Below, in pieces: positions 42,278-50,292 of a stretch of DNA of 64,000 nucleotides. How positions within the stretch are numbered: position 1 is the first letter of the stretch; each line of letters starts with the position of its first letter. Source of the stretch: an uncultured Clostridia bacterium (GTDB taxonomy: Bacteria > Bacillota > Clostridia > Christensenellales > Borkfalkiaceae); the NCBI GenBank assembly GCA_947624215.1, contig CANQJJ010000002.1, forward strand, positions 1 to 64,000. Direction: 5' to 3'. Both the position numbers and the translations under genes were made by a program. A model generated the notes under the pieces. The model was given only the letters and a program-made list of their open reading frames with translations, had not been told where the DNA came from and made no database searches.

Positions 42278-42298
42278 GTATTATGTCTCGCATAATAC
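42278..42298 (-). repeat. Dispersed palindromic repeat, copy E
   Basis: Perfect 8-bp inverted repeat GTATTATG (42278-42285) / CATAATAC (42291-42298), spacer TCTCG. The minus-strand flank TATTTTTGCGAT resembles copies A and B. It lies between a terminator (42333-42362) and the promoter at 42162-42190. Confidence 0.8.
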
Positions 42299-42332
42299 AT
42301 CGCAAAAATACAAAAACAAGCACTTTAAGGGG

Positions 42333-42362
42333 CAAAAAGTCCCCCGCAACAGCTTGCGAGGG
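42333..42362 (-). terminator. Intrinsic terminator of the thioesterase operon
   Basis: Nine-base-pair hairpin with one G-T pair (42341-42349 with 42354-42362, loop four bases), followed on the minus strand by ACTTTTTG. It lies just past the stop codon of the gene at 42369. Confidence 0.88.
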
Positions 42363-42368
42363 CAAAAA

Positions 42369-42827
42369 TCATGAATCAAGTTCGCTTTGAAAATCAGGGT
42401 AGAAACGCAGGATCTCCTCTTCTGTAAAGCAGGCTTCATACGGTTTCATGAAGGGCACTTTTTTATAAAAGGTGAACTTGTCCTCTGAGTCTTGGGTGGC
42501 GAACGTACAGATATATTTCCGCGGCGTCTCTTTGACTCCGACGCACCCCCCTACCGCATCGTAGGTAAAGGTCTTTCTTCTGGTATGGATGTGCACGACC
42601 TCTTTTGTCATCTCAAAATTCGTCACCGTACCCATCGAGAAAAAGATTTGATACCATCCGTAGACGCTAAACAGTGCGATGACCGAAGCGCCCCCTATGA
42701 TCATGAACCCGATCACCCCCATGAAGGAGAAGATGAGCGAGATCGCGATGAGAATGAGGAGCGGAATGCATACAAGAAGGACGATCTTCTTCATAAATTT
42801 GACATAACGGAGGATCGGCTCTTTCAT
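42369..42827 (-). CDS. Hypothetical membrane protein, YcxB/PH-like
   Basis: Not firmly recognised. The start at 42827 (MKEPILRYVKFMKK) overlaps the flavin reductase stop by ATGA; the longer frame upstream is Arg-rich shadow. The 152-residue protein has two transmembrane helices (about 13-35 and 38-62) and a soluble domain (TVTNFEMTKEVVHIHTRRKTF) followed by KKVPFMKPYEACFTEEEI. The plan, two helices then a small beta domain, resembles the gene at 41514; the two could be distant paralogues. Confidence 0.7.
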   Translation of the reverse strand: MKEPILRYVKFMKKIVLLVCIPLLILIAISLIFSFMGVIGFMIIGGASVIALFSVYGWYQIFFSMGTVTNFEMTKEVVHIHTRRKTFTYDAVGGCVGVKETPRKYICTFATQDSEDKFTFYKKVPFMKPYEACFTEEEILRFYPDFQSELDS

Positions 42828-43378
42828 TTTTTGATCACCTTCCCCGTAAATCCGTACGTTCCGAGTGCGTCCCCCGTCGCGCGGTATATCCCGTTCGCAT
42901 AGGAGAGAAGCGCCTCGGGGACGGGCCGTCCGTTTCGAACGATCTCTTCCCGCGCAAGCACATCCACGACCTCCCCGAAGAAGACGGCATGCGTGGGCAA
43001 ATCGACGCGGTTTATCACTTTGCATTCAAGGCTCAGCGGGCTTTCTTCGAGATGCGGACACTTTACCCCCATACCATGTCCGCGTGTAAGGCCCGCCGCG
43101 GCGAATTTATCGACGTCTCTTCCGGAGGTGATGCCGCAGGTATCTACGGCACGGACCATGGAGGGCTCCATGAGATTGACAGTAAACTCCCCGTGCCGCT
43201 CGATGAGGCCAAGCGAAAATCTGCTGTGCCGCACGGCGATCGTGACGATGGGCGGCTCGGCATTCACCGTCCCCGCCCACGCGAGTGTGATGGCATTGTT
43301 TTCCGTCTCATCCCCGCACGTTACGATCACTGCGGGCAACGGCGCAAGGCACGTTGAAGGCTTCAATTGCACTTTCAT
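42824..43378 (-). CDS. Flavin reductase-like FMN-binding protein
   Basis: Split-barrel FMN protein of 184 residues. It has the family's opening PLPAVIVTCGDE and NAITLAWAGTVNAEPPIVTIAVR, then EFTVNLMEPSMVRAVDTCG and the C-terminal FFGEVVDVLA. Such proteins reduce flavin or act as ferric or quinone reductases; the substrate is not readable here. It is flanked by ATGA overlaps with the thioesterase upstream and the membrane protein downstream. Confidence 0.87.
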   Translation of the reverse strand: MKVQLKPSTCLAPLPAVIVTCGDETENNAITLAWAGTVNAEPPIVTIAVRHSRFSLGLIERHGEFTVNLMEPSMVRAVDTCGITSGRDVDKFAAAGLTRGHGMGVKCPHLEESPLSLECKVINRVDLPTHAVFFGEVVDVLAREEIVRNGRPVPEALLSYANGIYRATGDALGTYGFTGKVIKK

Positions 43379-44118
43379 TTGTCTCTCCTTTCATACCACA
43401 GGCGCATCTGCGTGCAGAGCGCCCCGCTCTCATCGAGAGCCTCGATGGCCGCCCCGTCTTCCATGTCCTCACGGAGAAACGTCAGCGTTTCTCCCTCTTT
43501 CGCCTGCCGCGAATAGGTAATGTGGAAGGCGGAGATCCGCAACACGCCGAGCTCCTCCATCGAAAAACAATCGAGGAAGAAATCCGCATATTTCGCGTTG
43601 TTGGCATGCAAATAGTGGTCGCAGTCGCTGTTGCCGACTGTGCGCGTGTGCACCTGCTTCCCATTTTGGATGCGCGGGATCTTCCACCGCGTGACCTCGA
43701 GCGCTTTCTCGTTGCGGTACGGGCAACGCGTGTGCGCTTCTTTCAGGCGCTCGGGGAGCAGAAGCGAAAACGTTTTCAGATCGACGAGGCACCAGCGCGA
43801 GGCAAGGCGGGCCACTTCTCCCCGTTCGCTCGTGACGCGGTAATCGCGCTCGAAGATAACATGGCGGGGCGGCAAGGGCCACGTCTCCACGGTGAGTTTG
43901 TCCCCCAGATAAACGGGGCCGCAAAACTCGCAATGCGTATCCACGACAATGAATCCCAAGCCCTGCGGGCGCAGATCGTCGTAGCCGAATCCGAGTTCAT
44001 CGGCGCTCGCGCAGGCGGATTCCTGCACGGTTTCGAGGAGCGCGGAGAGTTTCAATTCATCCTTGAAATCAAAATCGGAGTATTTGAGTCCGTATGTCCT
44101 GATATTTGCGTAACTCAT
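43375..44118 (-). CDS. Acyl-ACP thioesterase (FatA/FatB-like)
   Basis: Releases fatty acids from acyl carrier protein. The 247-residue protein has two hot-dog folds: the first (residues 1-130) contains the catalytic-helix region LSALLETVQESACASADELG and GFIVVDTHCEF, the second contains the family's active-site strand DCDHYLHANNAKYADFFLD (Asn and His in the expected positions). The start ATG at 44118 lies only 6 bases beyond the -10 box, with no Shine-Dalgarno sequence, so the mRNA may be leaderless. Confidence 0.88.
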   Translation of the reverse strand: MSYANIRTYGLKYSDFDFKDELKLSALLETVQESACASADELGFGYDDLRPQGLGFIVVDTHCEFCGPVYLGDKLTVETWPLPPRHVIFERDYRVTSERGEVARLASRWCLVDLKTFSLLLPERLKEAHTRCPYRNEKALEVTRWKIPRIQNGKQVHTRTVGNSDCDHYLHANNAKYADFFLDCFSMEELGVLRISAFHITYSRQAKEGETLTFLREDMEDGAAIEALDESGALCTQMRLWYERRDK

Positions 44119-44124
44119 ATCCGA

Positions 44125-44153
44125 ATTGTAGCATATCGGGAAAAAAATGTCAA
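44125..44153 (-). promoter_or_regulatory. Promoter of the thioesterase operon
   Basis: TTGACA (44148-44153) and TACAAT (44125-44130) on the minus strand, 17-base spacer. The predicted first transcribed base is at or next to the A of the ATG at 44118. The -35 box overlaps the last codons of cwlD (stop at 44150). Confidence 0.8.
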
Positions 44154-44848
44154 GAGGCGGTCGAAAGAAATTCAATGGATGCCGCAACGATGGTCTTGGC
44201 AAGTTTTTCACGGTATCCGTCATCGAGCAGCAGTTTTTCATCCTCCGTATTGGAGAGAAAGCCGCATTCCACGATGACGGCGGGCGCCTCAGAACAGTTG
44301 AGCACGAAGTAATCGCCCGCAAGCGCCTCCGTCTTCTTGACGCACTCGGGCATGCGGTTGAGGTTTGTCTGGATCATGCGCGCAAGCATGACGGACGCGG
44401 AGACGTCTTCGCGGAAAAACACCTGTGCGCCCCGCCTCGAAGGCTGCGAAAAGAAGTTCTGGTGCACGGATATCACGATGGACGGCGCGCTTCCGCGAAT
44501 GATCTCGGCGCGTTTTTCCATGTCGCGGCGCTTGTATCCCTTGGTCGCGAGCCCGTAGAGCCCCGCCTCGGTCGGCCGCGTTTGAACGACGAGAAATCCC
44601 GCGTCCTCGAATTCCCGCGTGAGGATACGGGAGACGGCAAGGTTGATGTCGCTCTCCTTGGTGCCCGTGGCCGTTCCCGCGACGCCGCCGTCCACACCGC
44701 CGTGCCCCGCGTCGATGACAACCGTGAGCCGCAACGATTCGGAAGCCGTTCGGGCGAGCGCGAAAAAGCATATGCCGAAAGTGACCGCGACGGCAAGCGC
44801 AAGACTGACAAAGCCGAAAATGACACGGTGCCGATAAAAAAAGCTCAT
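44150..44848 (-). CDS. cwlD: N-acetylmuramoyl-L-alanine amidase, CwlD type
   Basis: Zn-dependent amidase_3 enzyme that cuts the glycan-peptide bond. The 232-residue protein has one N-terminal helix (about 9-31), VIDAGHGGVDGG (first zinc His), ISVHQNFF (second His) and the catalytic Glu in VECGFLSN. In endospore formers CwlD makes the muramic delta-lactam of spore cortex. The ATG lies in the upper arm of a terminator-like hairpin (44836-44864), and no good ribosome site stands at the usual distance. Confidence 0.92.
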   Translation of the reverse strand: MSFFYRHRVIFGFVSLALAVAVTFGICFFALARTASESLRLTVVIDAGHGGVDGGVAGTATGTKESDINLAVSRILTREFEDAGFLVVQTRPTEAGLYGLATKGYKRRDMEKRAEIIRGSAPSIVISVHQNFFSQPSRRGAQVFFREDVSASVMLARMIQTNLNRMPECVKKTEALAGDYFVLNCSEAPAVIVECGFLSNTEDEKLLLDDGYREKLAKTIVAASIEFLSTAS

Positions 44849-44864
44849 ACGGTATTGTATGAGC
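44836..44864 (-). terminator. Terminator-like hairpin spanning the cwlD start codon
   Basis: Perfect 8-bp arms GCTCATAC/GTATGAGC (44843-44850 and 44857-44864), loop of six, followed on the minus strand by seven T. This has all marks of an intrinsic terminator for nfnB, 27 bases past its stop codon. Yet the ATG of cwlD is in the downstream arm and the T run encodes Phe-Phe-Tyr. Confidence 0.8.
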
Positions 44865-44890
44865 CCCTTTTGTCCGATAGACGCGTTTCT

Positions 44891-46255
44891 CTATTCCTTA
44901 TTTTTCAGATATGCGTCGATGGCGCGCGCAGCCGTCCTCCCCGCTCCCATCGCAAGGATGACCGTTGCAGCCCCCGTTACGGCGTCCCCGCCCGCATAAA
45001 CCCCGTCAAGCTCGGTCTTCCCGTCTTCGTCGGCTACGATCTCACCGTGCGGTTTGAAGGCGATGCCCTTCGTCGTACGGGCAATGAGCGGATTGGGAGA
45101 CGTGCCGAGCGCGGGGATGATGCAGTCTGCGTCCAGCCGCACCGTCTCGTCCGTGGGGATGGGTCGCCTTCTCCCGGTGGGGTCGGGCTCCCCGAGCTGC
45201 ATCCGCGTGCACAGAAGCCCGCAGACGTCGCCGTTCTCCGCCAATACTTCCTTCGGGCTCAACAGAAAATCAAATACGACCCCTTCCTCTTTGGCATGCG
45301 CGATCTCCTCTTTGCGGGCAGGCAATTCCTCCTCTGTTCTGCGGTAGACGACCGTCACTTCCGCCCCCAGCCTGCGGGCACAGCGCGCCGCGTCCATCGC
45401 AACGTTGCCCCCTCCCACCACGAGCACTTTTCGGGCACGGAAGACGGGCGTTTCGGCGTTCTCCTCATAGGCCTTCATGAGGTTGATCCGCGTCAGGTAT
45501 TCGTTTGCGGAAAACACGCCGCGCGCATTCTCCCCGGGAATATGCATAAATTTGGGAAGGCCCGCCCCCGTGCCGAGAAAGACGGCTTCGTAGCCCTCCT
45601 CAAACAATTCCTCCACGGACTCCGTGCATCCGATCACAGAGTTCAGAACAAACTGCACGCCCTGCGCTTCAAGCTCGGAGATCTCCCTCTGCACGATCTC
45701 CTTGGGCAGACGAAATGCGGGGATCCCATAGACGAGCACTCCCCCGGCCTTATGGAGCGCCTCAAAGACCGTGACGCGATAGCCGCGCTTTGCGAGTTCC
45801 CCCGCGCAGGAGAGACCGGCGGGCCCGGAGCCCACGACGGCAACGCGGCGTCCCGTCTGCTCCACGGCGGAGGTTGGAGCGTGGGCCATGTGATGATCGG
45901 CGGCAAACCGTTCGAGCGCCCCGATCGCCACGGGCTCCCCCTTGATGCCGCACACGCAGTTGCCCTCGCATTGGCGTTCCTGCGGGCAGACCCTGCCGCA
46001 CACCGCGGGAAGTGCATTCGTTGCGCGGATGATCCGGTAGGCCTCTTCAAAGTTTCTGTTTGCGATCTCTTGGATAAACGCGGGGATCTGTACCCCGACG
46101 GGACAGCCCGCCGTACACGGTTTTGTCTTGCACCTCAGGCAACGGTTGGCCTCGGCGACCGCCGTCTCCTCGGAATATCCCGCAACAACTTCCCGAAAAT
46201 TTCCGATCCGTTCCGACGGGTCTCTCACAGCCGCCGCATGTCTTGCAGTTTTCAT
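44891..46255 (-). CDS. nfnB: NfnB / GltD-like NADPH-binding flavoprotein subunit
   Basis: Large subunit of the electron-bifurcating NADH-dependent reduced ferredoxin:NADP+ oxidoreductase. The start at 46255 (MKTARHAAAVRDP) is one base after the nfnA stop. The 454-residue protein has eight N-terminal cluster Cys (CLRCKTKPCTAGCPVG and CGRVCPQERQCEGNC), FAD motif VAVVGSGPAGLSCAGEL, NADPH motif VLVVGGGNVAMDAAR and C-terminal GDAVTGAATVILAMGAGR. Alone it would be called glutamate synthase small subunit, but pairing with the nfnA gene and absence of gltB favour Nfn. Confidence 0.92.
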   Translation of the reverse strand: MKTARHAAAVRDPSERIGNFREVVAGYSEETAVAEANRCLRCKTKPCTAGCPVGVQIPAFIQEIANRNFEEAYRIIRATNALPAVCGRVCPQERQCEGNCVCGIKGEPVAIGALERFAADHHMAHAPTSAVEQTGRRVAVVGSGPAGLSCAGELAKRGYRVTVFEALHKAGGVLVYGIPAFRLPKEIVQREISELEAQGVQFVLNSVIGCTESVEELFEEGYEAVFLGTGAGLPKFMHIPGENARGVFSANEYLTRINLMKAYEENAETPVFRARKVLVVGGGNVAMDAARCARRLGAEVTVVYRRTEEELPARKEEIAHAKEEGVVFDFLLSPKEVLAENGDVCGLLCTRMQLGEPDPTGRRRPIPTDETVRLDADCIIPALGTSPNPLIARTTKGIAFKPHGEIVADEDGKTELDGVYAGGDAVTGAATVILAMGAGRTAARAIDAYLKNKE

Positions 46256-46256
46256 C

Positions 46257-47099
46257 TCAATCGTCACGCTCCCTCTTCCGGTATAAGTTACAGTGACGCT
46301 CGCGCGCCTCGTTCTCAAACTCTTTATATGTCCCTGCGCGCAAGATCGCCTCGTCGAAATCAATGCTGTGCGCATCGAAGTCTGGCCCGTCCACGCACGC
46401 AAAGCGCATCTCCCCGTCTACGGTGACGCGGCAGCAACCGCACATGCCCGTCCCGTCGATCATGATGGGATTCATGCTCGCAATCGTATGTACGCCGTAG
46501 GGACGCGTCGCCGCGGCGACAAATTTCATCATGACAAGCGGCCCCACGGTAAATACAGCGTCAAACTTTTCCCCCGCGGCCAGCAACCGTTCGAGCGGCA
46601 GACAAACGTTCCCGTGTTCTCCATGGGAACCGTCATCCGTCGTCACATACAACTTATCGGAAACGGCGCGGAATTCCTCTTCGAGGATGACAAGCGAACG
46701 GTTGCGAAAACCGATGATGGAAATGACCTCCGCCCCCTGCCCCGCAAGCGCTCTCGCCACAGGCAGGGCAATGGCACAGCCGACGCCGCCCCCCACGACC
46801 GCAACGCGTTTCAGCCCTTCAACGGGAGTGGGATTGCCGAGCGGCCCGACGAGATCGGGGATCTCCTCTCCTACCCGCAAGCCGGAAAGTCTCATCGTCG
46901 TTCCGCCCACGACCTGAAAAATGAGCTCGATCGCGCCGTCCGAGGCGCCTGCGATCGTAAGCGGGATGCGCTCGCCCCTCCCGTTTGCGCGCAATATGAC
47001 AAACTGCCCCGCCTTCGCCTTTGCCGCAATGCGGGGAGCTTCTACTTTGATCCGCACGACGCTTTCATTGAGCTGTTCGCGCTCTATGATACGATTCAT
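46257..47099 (-). CDS. nfnA: NfnA ferredoxin-NADP reductase-like subunit
   Basis: Small subunit of NfnAB, which links ferredoxin and NADH oxidation to NADPH formation in anaerobes. The start at 47099 (MNRIIEREQL) has AGGTGAG close upstream. The 280-residue protein has an FAD-binding barrel with RIPLTIAGA, the NAD motif VAVVGGGVGCAIALPVA and a 2Fe-2S site in MCGCCRVTVDG with a fourth Cys at FACVDGPDF. Dihydroorotate dehydrogenase subunit PyrK shares this fold but would sit next to pyrD. Confidence 0.92.
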   Translation of the reverse strand: MNRIIEREQLNESVVRIKVEAPRIAAKAKAGQFVILRANGRGERIPLTIAGASDGAIELIFQVVGGTTMRLSGLRVGEEIPDLVGPLGNPTPVEGLKRVAVVGGGVGCAIALPVARALAGQGAEVISIIGFRNRSLVILEEEFRAVSDKLYVTTDDGSHGEHGNVCLPLERLLAAGEKFDAVFTVGPLVMMKFVAAATRPYGVHTIASMNPIMIDGTGMCGCCRVTVDGEMRFACVDGPDFDAHSIDFDEAILRAGTYKEFENEARERHCNLYRKRERDD

Positions 47100-47128
47100 T
47101 TGCTCACCTGCCAAATATTCTGCCTAAT

Positions 47129-47157
47129 ATTATAGCGGCGGCACGGGATTTTGTCAA
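47129..47157 (-). promoter_or_regulatory. Consensus promoter of nfnAB
   Basis: TTGACA (47152-47157) and TATAAT (47129-47134) on the minus strand with a 17-base spacer; both hexamers are perfect. It is back to back with the degV promoter, 38 bases between the two -35 boxes. Confidence 0.9.
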
Positions 47158-47195
47158 CCTGCGATATAATATTTTTGAAAAGTGCCTCCGAACGT

Positions 47196-47224
47196 TTGAC
47201 ACGCACGGAAAAAGAGTGTATAAT
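47196..47224 (+). promoter_or_regulatory. Consensus promoter of degV
   Basis: TTGACA (47196-47201), 17-base spacer, TATAAT (47219-47224). The leader to the ATG at 47261 is about 30 nt and contains GGGAGAG. Confidence 0.9.
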
Positions 47225-47260
47225 GTTACGAAAGTAAACAAATTTATTGGGAGAGTTTCT

Positions 47261-48130
47261 ATGGCGAACGTCAAGATCGTCACCGACTCGAACAGCGGCA
47301 TCACGCAAAAGGAAGCGGAAAAACTGGGAATTTTTGTGCTTCCGATGCCCTTTTTGATCGACGGTGAAGAATTCTTCGAGGATATCAACCTCACGCAACC
47401 TCAATTCTATGAACACCTTCGGGGAGATGCCGCCGTTTCGACGTCTCAACCCTCCACGCTGAACGTCACGGAGCTCTGGGAAAAGCTCCTCGCCGACGGC
47501 AGTGAGATCGTACACATCCCCATGTCGAGCGGGCTTTCCGAGTCCTGTCACACGGCAGAACGGCTCTCGAAAGACTACGGCGGCAGGGTGCATGTCGTCG
47601 ATAACCAGCGCATCTCCATAACCCAAAAGCAGAGCGTCTACGATGCGCTCACGCTCGCGGGACAGGGCAAGACGGCATCGGAGATCAAGGAGATCCTCCT
47701 CAAAACCAAGTTCGACAGCAGCATCTACATTTCTCTCGACACGCTGAAATACCTGAAAAAGGGCGGGCGGCTCACTCCTGCCGCGGCGCTCGTCGGCTCG
47801 CTCCTTCGCATCAAGCCCGTCTTGCAGATCCAGGGCGAAAAGCTCGACGCCTTCAAAAAGGTGCACACGCTCAAACAGGCCAAGGAAGTGATGATCGCGG
47901 CCGTACGAAACGACTTGGAGACGCGTTTCCGTGAATATGCAGAGGCGGGAGAGATGACGATCGCCGTCGCGCATACGCAAAATTATGAGGAGGCGGAGAT
48001 CTTTTTGGCAGAACTTGCCGCGGCATTCCCCTGTTGCAAGGCAACTTTCTCCGATCCCCTCTCGCTCTCCGTCTCCTGCCACATCGGCCCCGGGGCATTG
48101 GCAGTCGCCTGCACCCGCGAGCTCAAATAA
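47261..48130 (+). CDS. DegV family fatty-acid-binding protein
   Basis: FakB-type carrier that presents fatty acids to the FakA kinase. The start at 47261 (MANVKIVTDSN) has GGGAGAG 6 bases upstream. The 289-residue protein has the family's VKIVTDSNSGI opening, PMPFLIDGEEF, TSQPSTLNV and SSGLSESCHTAERL fatty-acid-contacting segments, and the C-terminal HIGPGALAV. No fakA is in the window. The thioesterase at 43.4 kb could supply free fatty acids, but that link is speculative. Confidence 0.92.
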   Translation: MANVKIVTDSNSGITQKEAEKLGIFVLPMPFLIDGEEFFEDINLTQPQFYEHLRGDAAVSTSQPSTLNVTELWEKLLADGSEIVHIPMSSGLSESCHTAERLSKDYGGRVHVVDNQRISITQKQSVYDALTLAGQGKTASEIKEILLKTKFDSSIYISLDTLKYLKKGGRLTPAAALVGSLLRIKPVLQIQGEKLDAFKKVHTLKQAKEVMIAAVRNDLETRFREYAEAGEMTIAVAHTQNYEEAEIFLAELAAAFPCCKATFSDPLSLSVSCHIGPGALAVACTRELK

Positions 48131-48137
48131 AGAAAAT

Positions 48138-48170
48138 GTCCTCTCCTATCAAAGAAAGGACTTGATTTTT
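48138..48170. terminator. Weak terminator between degV and rarA
   Basis: GTCCT (48138-48142) pairs with AGGAC (48157-48161), followed by TTGATTTTT on the plus strand. It lies between convergent stop codons 39 bases apart. The stem is short, so efficiency is doubtful. Confidence 0.45.
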
Positions 48171-49488
48171 ACTTTTTCTTCCCTTTGCGCCTTCGGATCT
48201 CGCGGACTTCCGCCTCGTATCCCCTTTCCGAGGGAGTGTAGTATACTCTGTCTTTGAGGGAATCTGGAAGATATTGCTGTTCGACATACCCGCCGTGATC
48301 GTGCGGGTATTTATATTTTGCGCTGTCCGCCTTCATCTGCCGATCTCCATAGGAGCTATCGCGAAGATATTTGGGGATCGCGTCGTCGGGAGCGTCTTTG
48401 GCGTCTGCACGCGCCGCCTCCATTGCCGTGACGACGGTATTGCTCTTCTCGGCCTCGCAGACATAGATGATGGCCTCCGTGAGGGGCAGCAATCCCTCCG
48501 GGTAGCCCATATTCTTGAATGCGGTGAGCGCCGATACGGCCATGACGAGCGCCTGCGGGTCTGCCATTCCCACATCCTCCGCGGCATGCGCGATGAGACG
48601 GCGGATGACGAGGAGCGGATCGCATCCCCCTTCGATGAGCCGCATGGCATAGTAGAGCGCCGCATTGGCATCGCTTCCGCGCAAGGATTTGCAAAAAGCG
48701 GAGAGGATGTCGTAATAGAGATCTTCGTTATACGAGAGCGCCCTTCGCTGGATGGATTGCTCGGCGTCTGCAAGCGTGACGCGGATCTTGCCGTCTTCAT
48801 CGGGTGCGGTGGTCAGCACGGCGAGCTCCAAGGCATTGTAAGCCGTTCTGAGATCCCCGCCCGCCGCGGAGGCAAGGTGCGCCATCGCGTCCTCATCCAC
48901 CTCCGCATTGTAAGACCCCAAGCCCCTGCGTTTGTCGTGCAAGGCGCGTTCGAGGGCTCCGCGGATCTCCTGCGCCGTCAATTGTTCAAAGTGGAAGACG
49001 CGGCAACGCGAAACGATGGCGGGCGTCATGGAGGCGTAGGGATTTTCCGTCGTCGACCCGATAAAGAGGATCGTCCCCTGTTCGATCGCGGGCAGGAGGG
49101 AATCGGACTGCGTCTTATTGAAGCGATGGCACTCGTCGAGCATGAGATAGGTGCGCTTCCCAAACATTTTCAGCAGGTCCCGCGCCCGTTCGACGGCCTT
49201 CTTGACGTCTGCCACGCCCGCATTGACGGCGTTCAGCTTGATGAATTCCCCGTTGGTCTGCGCCGCGATGATATTGGCGAGCGTCGTCTTTCCGCAACCG
49301 GGCGGTCCCCAGAAGATGCAACTTCCGAGGCGGTCGAGCGCGATCGCACGGCGGAGAAGCGAGCCCTCCGCGATGAGATGGCTCTGCCCGACGAAGTCCT
49401 TCAATGTGGAGGCACGCATGCGCTCGGCGAGCGGCTTGGCGCGTTCCTCGTTGTCGTTGAAATCAAAGAGATCCATCTCCCCGCTCAC
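48169..49488 (-). CDS. rarA: Replication-associated recombination protein RarA (MgsA)
   Basis: AAA+ ATPase acting at stalled replication forks. The 439-residue protein has RASTLKDFVGQSHLI near the N-terminus, Walker A GPPGCGKTT (about 61-69), Walker B LMLDECHRFNK, sensor GSTTENP and the arginine finger region IVSRCRVFHFE. The C-terminal part has the tetramerisation helices (GGCDPLLVIRRLIAHAAEDVG). It starts with GTG at 49488, overlapping the patatin stop (GTGA); ATG at 49476 is the alternative but has its purine-rich site touching it. Confidence 0.95.
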   Translation of the reverse strand: MSGEMDLFDFNDNEERAKPLAERMRASTLKDFVGQSHLIAEGSLLRRAIALDRLGSCIFWGPPGCGKTTLANIIAAQTNGEFIKLNAVNAGVADVKKAVERARDLLKMFGKRTYLMLDECHRFNKTQSDSLLPAIEQGTILFIGSTTENPYASMTPAIVSRCRVFHFEQLTAQEIRGALERALHDKRRGLGSYNAEVDEDAMAHLASAAGGDLRTAYNALELAVLTTAPDEDGKIRVTLADAEQSIQRRALSYNEDLYYDILSAFCKSLRGSDANAALYYAMRLIEGGCDPLLVIRRLIAHAAEDVGMADPQALVMAVSALTAFKNMGYPEGLLPLTEAIIYVCEAEKSNTVVTAMEAARADAKDAPDDAIPKYLRDSSYGDRQMKADSAKYKYPHDHGGYVEQQYLPDSLKDRVYYTPSERGYEAEVREIRRRKGKKK

Positions 49489-50258
49489 AGCAACGAACGG
49501 ATGATGTCTGCCTTGGCTTTCCCGAGTTCATACCCCTTTTCATAGGCGAAATCGAGATCGCGCACCGCATATTGGTCCATGCTGCCGAGCTTGGGCTCCA
49601 GCCAAAGATCGACGTATTTGCGCATGATGTGTTTTCTCTGCGTCGTCCGCGTATCCATGATGTCGATACAGCGGAGCAACGTGTCTACAAGATTGCCCTT
49701 GACCTCTTTTACCATGAGATTGCCGAGCACATCGACGGCCACGATGACCTCCGCGCCCATTCTGCGCAACTCGCGCGTGGGAACGCGTTCGAGGATCCCG
49801 CCGTCCACGAGCATCTTGTATTTCCCGACCGAGGCGGGCGTAAAGACGCCCGGGATCGAGCTCGAAGCAATGACGGAATCGACGACGCTCCCCTCCCGCA
49901 AAACGGCAACGCGGCCCTTGATGATGTCCGTCGCGACACAGGCAAAGGGGATCTCCAATTCGTCGAAGTTCTTCTCCCCCATGACGGAGACGATGCGCTT
50001 TCTCGCCTTATCCATCTTCATGAGCCCGCCCCTGTTCAGGCTGAGGGAGGCGAGGTCGAATAATTTGAGGTCAATGACGGCGTCCTTCATCGCTTGCGGC
50101 GTAACACCCGCGCAATAGCAGCCCCCGACGATGGAGCCCATGGAGCAACCCGTGACGAAATCGGGGCGGATCCCCTCTTCCTCCAACGCTTGCAGAAAGC
50201 CGATATGGGCGACTCCGCGCGAGCCGCCCGCGCCGAGTGCCAATCCTAACTTTTTCAT
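49485..50258 (-). CDS. Patatin-like phospholipase
   Basis: Serine hydrolase of the RssA/YchK type. The start at 50258 (MKKLGLALGAGG) has GAGGAG 5 bases upstream. The 257-residue protein has the oxyanion loop GAGGSRG (9-15), nucleophile Ser in GCSMGS (about 37-42) and the Asp of the catalytic dyad in VDGG. Its likely role is membrane lipid turnover; substrates are unknown. Its start codon is only 31 bases from that of divergent ylbJ. Confidence 0.92.
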   Translation of the reverse strand: MKKLGLALGAGGSRGVAHIGFLQALEEEGIRPDFVTGCSMGSIVGGCYCAGVTPQAMKDAVIDLKLFDLASLSLNRGGLMKMDKARKRIVSVMGEKNFDELEIPFACVATDIIKGRVAVLREGSVVDSVIASSSIPGVFTPASVGKYKMLVDGGILERVPTRELRRMGAEVIVAVDVLGNLMVKEVKGNLVDTLLRCIDIMDTRTTQRKHIMRKYVDLWLEPKLGSMDQYAVRDLDFAYEKGYELGKAKADIIRSLL

Positions 50259-50275
50259 ATTATCCTCCTCTTTCG

Positions 50276-50292
50276 CATATGTAGTGCATATG
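50276..50292. promoter_or_regulatory. CATATG inverted repeat in the divergent patatin/ylbJ gap
   Basis: CATATG (50276-50281), spacer TAGTG, CATATG (50287-50292). The right arm includes the ylbJ start codon. The layout of arms with a 5-base spacer is like the dispersed palindromic repeats, but the arm sequence differs, so it is not counted with them. Confidence 0.35.

Noticed and set aside
44147-46426. 759-codon plus-strand frame antisense to cwlD and nfnB
   Set aside because: It spans two real genes and their intergenic terminator; Arg/Gly/His-rich shadow without a ribosome site.
50276-50292. CATATG-TAGTG-CATATG as another family member
   Set aside because: Spacer length fits, but arm sequence and flanks do not.
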